Positions 61,862 to 64,000 of a stretch of DNA of 64,000 nucleotides are shown here, piece by piece. The translations under genes were made by a program, and so were the position numbers. Numbering within the stretch: position 1 is the first letter of the stretch; the number at the start of each line of letters is the position of its first letter. The notes below the pieces were generated by a model. That model ran no database searches. It saw only the letters and a list, made by a program, of their open reading frames with translations, and was not told where the DNA came from. Source of the stretch: Candidatus Competibacteraceae bacterium (lineage in GTDB: Bacteria; Pseudomonadota; Gammaproteobacteria; Competibacterales; Competibacteraceae). Location of the stretch: contig JADJQQ010000001.1 of the NCBI GenBank assembly GCA_016712625.1, positions 1,612,001-1,676,000 of the forward strand, given 5' to 3'.

Positions 61862-64000
61862 TTAGACCTCGCCGTAACGCACGTCGGCGCCGATCCAGCG
61901 TCGGATCAGCGGTTCGACGCAATCTGGATAGTCGCGCAGTAGCTGGTCAGCAGCGTAACGGGCGGCGTTCAGCAAGTCCTGATCGCGCAGCAGATCGGCC
62001 ACCCGCAGGTCCTGTTCGCCGGTTTGACGGGTGCCAAGCACTTCGCCCGGACCACGCAATTCCAGATCGCGGCGGGCGATTTCGAAACCGTCGTTACACT
62101 CGCGCAGCACCCCCAGTCGCGCGTGAGCCGTTGGCGACAACGGCGGTCGGTACAGCAGCACGCAACTGCTCTCGGTGTTACCGCGGCCGATCCGACCCCG
62201 CAACTGGTGCAGTTGGGCCAGGCCCAGCCGTTCGGCGTTTTCCACGATCATCAGACTGGCGTTGGGCACGTCTACTCCCACCTCAATCACGGTGGTGGCC
62301 ACCAGCAAATCGAGTTCGCCCGCCTTGAAGGCAGCCATTGTGGTTTCTTTGCTGGCTGAGAGCAAACGGCCATGCACCAGGCCGATCCGAAGTTCCGGCA
62401 GCAGCGCGGCTAGCCGCTCGGCGGTTACGCTAGCCGCCTGACATTGCAGCGCTTCCGATTCCTCGATCAGCGGACAGACCCAGTACGCCTGGCGGCCGTT
62501 GCGGCAGGCTTGGCGGATGCGGCTGATGACATCCTCCCGGCGGCTATCCGGCGCGGCCACCGTTCGTATGGGCTGGCGGCCGGGGGGGAGTTCGTCGATC
62601 ACGGACGTATCGAGATCGGCGTAGGCGCTCATCGCCAAAGTGCGGGGGATCGGCGTGGCTGTCATGATCAACTGGTGCGGGCGTCGCCCGCTTTGCTGAC
62701 CCTTCTGGCTCAGCGCCAACCGCTGATGGACGCCGAAGCGATGCTGTTCGTCTATGATGGCCAAGGCCAGTTCAGCAAAGGCCACGCTCTCTTGAAACAG
62801 GGCGTGTGTGCCGACTGTGATATGAATCTCGCCGAGGGCGAGGCGTTCCAACAGCATCCGGCGCGCTCGCCCGGTCAAACGGCCGGTCAGCCAAGCCACG
62901 ACAATACCCAGTTCGCCGAGCCAGTTCTGAAAGTTATGGTAGTGCTGCTCGGCCAGTAGTTCCGTGGGCGCCATCAGCGCGGCTTGAGCGCCGGTTTCGA
63001 CCGCGCGCAGCGCGGCGATGGCGGCCACTACGGTTTTGCCCGAACCGACATCGCCTTGCAGCAGCCGAAGCATCGGCCGGGGTTGCGCCAGATCGGCGTT
63101 GATTTCGCGCACCACCCGTTGTTGGGCGGCGGTGAGGGTGAAAGGCAAGCGCTCCAAAAACCGCTGAATTAATCCGCCGTCTCCAGCCAGCGGCGGCGCA
63201 TCGTGCCGCCGTATTCGCTCGCGCAACCGCCGCAAGCTGAGCTGGTGGGCCAGCATCTCCTCGAACGCCAACCGCCGCCGCGCTGGATGGTGGCCGCTCT
63301 CCAGTTCCGCCAGCGAAGCCTGGCTGGGCGGCTGATGCAATACCCGCACGGCATCGGTAATCGACATCAATTGCAATTGCAGGCGCAAAGCGGAGGGCAG
63401 CAATTCCGGTAACAGCGTCGGTTCTTTCAGCCGCAGGAGCGCTTGCTCCGCTAGCCCGCGCAGGGTGAACTGCTGTAAGCCGGCCGTACTGGGATAAATC
63501 GGCGTCAACTGGTCGGCGACTGGAGGCGTATTCGGTTCCAGTCGACGGCATTCGGGATGGATCATCTCCAGCCCGCTATAACCTTGGCGGACTTCACCAA
63601 AGCAACGTAGCCGCGCGCCAGTTTGACCAAGCAACTGCTGTTGGGTCGGGTTAAAATGAAAAAAACGCAGGGTCAAGCCGCCGGTGGCGTCGTGTAGACG
63701 GCAGAGCAGGAAGCGCCGGCCGTGCGCCGTGACTTCGCTCCCGATGACGTCGGCCTCAATCTGCGCCTCCGCGCCAGAAACCAGCTGGCTAATGGGGGTG
63801 ATGCGGGAGCGATCCTGATAGCGCAGCGGCAGATGCAAGAGCGCGTCCTCGACGCTATGAATCCCCAACCGATGCAAACGCTCGGCGAGCCGCGGCCCGA
63901 CTCCGGGCAAGGCCGTGATCGGAACCGGTTCGGTAGCCAGCGCGCGCGCCGCCTTCAGCCTGGCGGGACCGATGTCGGCCTGGACGCCCTGTTGTTCCAT
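61862..64000 (-). CDS. recG: ATP-dependent DNA helicase RecG (start at the window edge)
   Basis: RecG remodels stalled replication forks and Holliday junctions. 712 residues are visible, with the N-terminal wedge/OB domain (VLHQP region and LRYQDRSRITPI), the helicase motif I LLQGDVGSGKTVVA, the DEQHRFGVHQR box, the motif III ATPIPRTLAMSAYADLDTS, and motifs IV-VI (TVIEVGVDVPNA, QLRGRIGRG). E. coli RecG is 693 residues, so the protein is probably complete; the Met codon lies on the last three bases of the window, so a longer N-terminus cannot be excluded. It ends two bases before the gspA start. Confidence 0.96.
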   Translation of the reverse strand: MEQQGVQADIGPARLKAARALATEPVPITALPGVGPRLAERLHRLGIHSVEDALLHLPLRYQDRSRITPISQLVSGAEAQIEADVIGSEVTAHGRRFLLCRLHDATGGLTLRFFHFNPTQQQLLGQTGARLRCFGEVRQGYSGLEMIHPECRRLEPNTPPVADQLTPIYPSTAGLQQFTLRGLAEQALLRLKEPTLLPELLPSALRLQLQLMSITDAVRVLHQPPSQASLAELESGHHPARRRLAFEEMLAHQLSLRRLRERIRRHDAPPLAGDGGLIQRFLERLPFTLTAAQQRVVREINADLAQPRPMLRLLQGDVGSGKTVVAAIAALRAVETGAQAALMAPTELLAEQHYHNFQNWLGELGIVVAWLTGRLTGRARRMLLERLALGEIHITVGTHALFQESVAFAELALAIIDEQHRFGVHQRLALSQKGQQSGRRPHQLIMTATPIPRTLAMSAYADLDTSVIDELPPGRQPIRTVAAPDSRREDVISRIRQACRNGRQAYWVCPLIEESEALQCQAASVTAERLAALLPELRIGLVHGRLLSASKETTMAAFKAGELDLLVATTVIEVGVDVPNASLMIVENAERLGLAQLHQLRGRIGRGNTESSCVLLYRPPLSPTAHARLGVLRECNDGFEIARRDLELRGPGEVLGTRQTGEQDLRVADLLRDQDLLNAARYAADQLLRDYPDCVEPLIRRWIGADVRYGEV

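Overview
The window looks like a chromosomal segment of a gammaproteobacterium. The basis is gene order and protein type: a pyrG-kdsA-eno-ftsB-ispD-ispF block, an rpsP-rimM-trmD-rplS operon just after ffh, an E. coli-like tail-specific protease (Prc), HtpG, and type II secretion/type IV pilus ATPases. Most of the DNA is GC-rich. A placement near Candidatus Competibacter-like organisms is possible, but that is an impression from memory and not something the sequence proves. No tRNA, rRNA, CRISPR array, insertion sequence or prophage gene was found.

Layout. Positions 1-6650 hold a partial acidic protein, surE, an Smr-domain gene, a stand-alone encapsulated-ferritin (EncFtn) gene, a NYN-domain nuclease, prc and a DUF815 ATPase. 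Positions 6670-23080 form a surface-polysaccharide locus: two GT4 glycosyltransferases, wecB, a sulfotransferase, a membrane acyltransferase with an SGNH domain, a methyltransferase, a 1201-residue sulfotransferase/coiled-coil/GT4/GT2 fusion, an ABC exporter (ATPase gene frameshifted, plus permease), then a divergent WecA-like initiating transferase and a CapD/WbpM-like dehydratase. Much of 10.3-20.1 kb is visibly AT-rich, as expected for a horizontally shaped locus. Together these genes would start a glycan on undecaprenyl phosphate, make unusual sugars, elongate and decorate the chain (sulfate, acyl, methyl) and export it by an ABC route.

Positions 23080-37945 are mainly housekeeping: a CorC-like protein, a YpjD/CcsA-like protein, ffh, an AT-rich methyltransferase islet, rpsP-rimM-trmD-rplS, cysQ, ogt, htpG, an Rpn-family gene, an orphan livF, an EamA transporter and purB. 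Positions 37969-49673 hold an RND pump with its adaptor, an agmatine-deiminase-like gene, cysK, a MoxR-VWA pair, a class II-type sirtuin, ispF, ispD and ftsB. Positions 49846-64000 hold eno, kdsA, pyrG, tilS, accA, a DegQ-type protease, a PilU-like ATPase, gspB, gspA and recG, which reaches the window edge.

Three conserved genes are interrupted in this sequence: ffh by an in-frame TAG, the polysaccharide ABC ATPase by a -1 shift in Walker B at a short A run, and moxR by a +1 shift in a run of seven T. Because ffh is essential and both shifts lie at homopolymers, sequence or assembly error is the simplest explanation, but each site is listed so it can be checked. The observations most worth a second look are the EncFtn without a cargo peptide or neighbouring encapsulin, the 1201-residue fusion with nine 21-bp in-frame heptad repeats, and the methyltransferase islet that splits ffh from rpsP.
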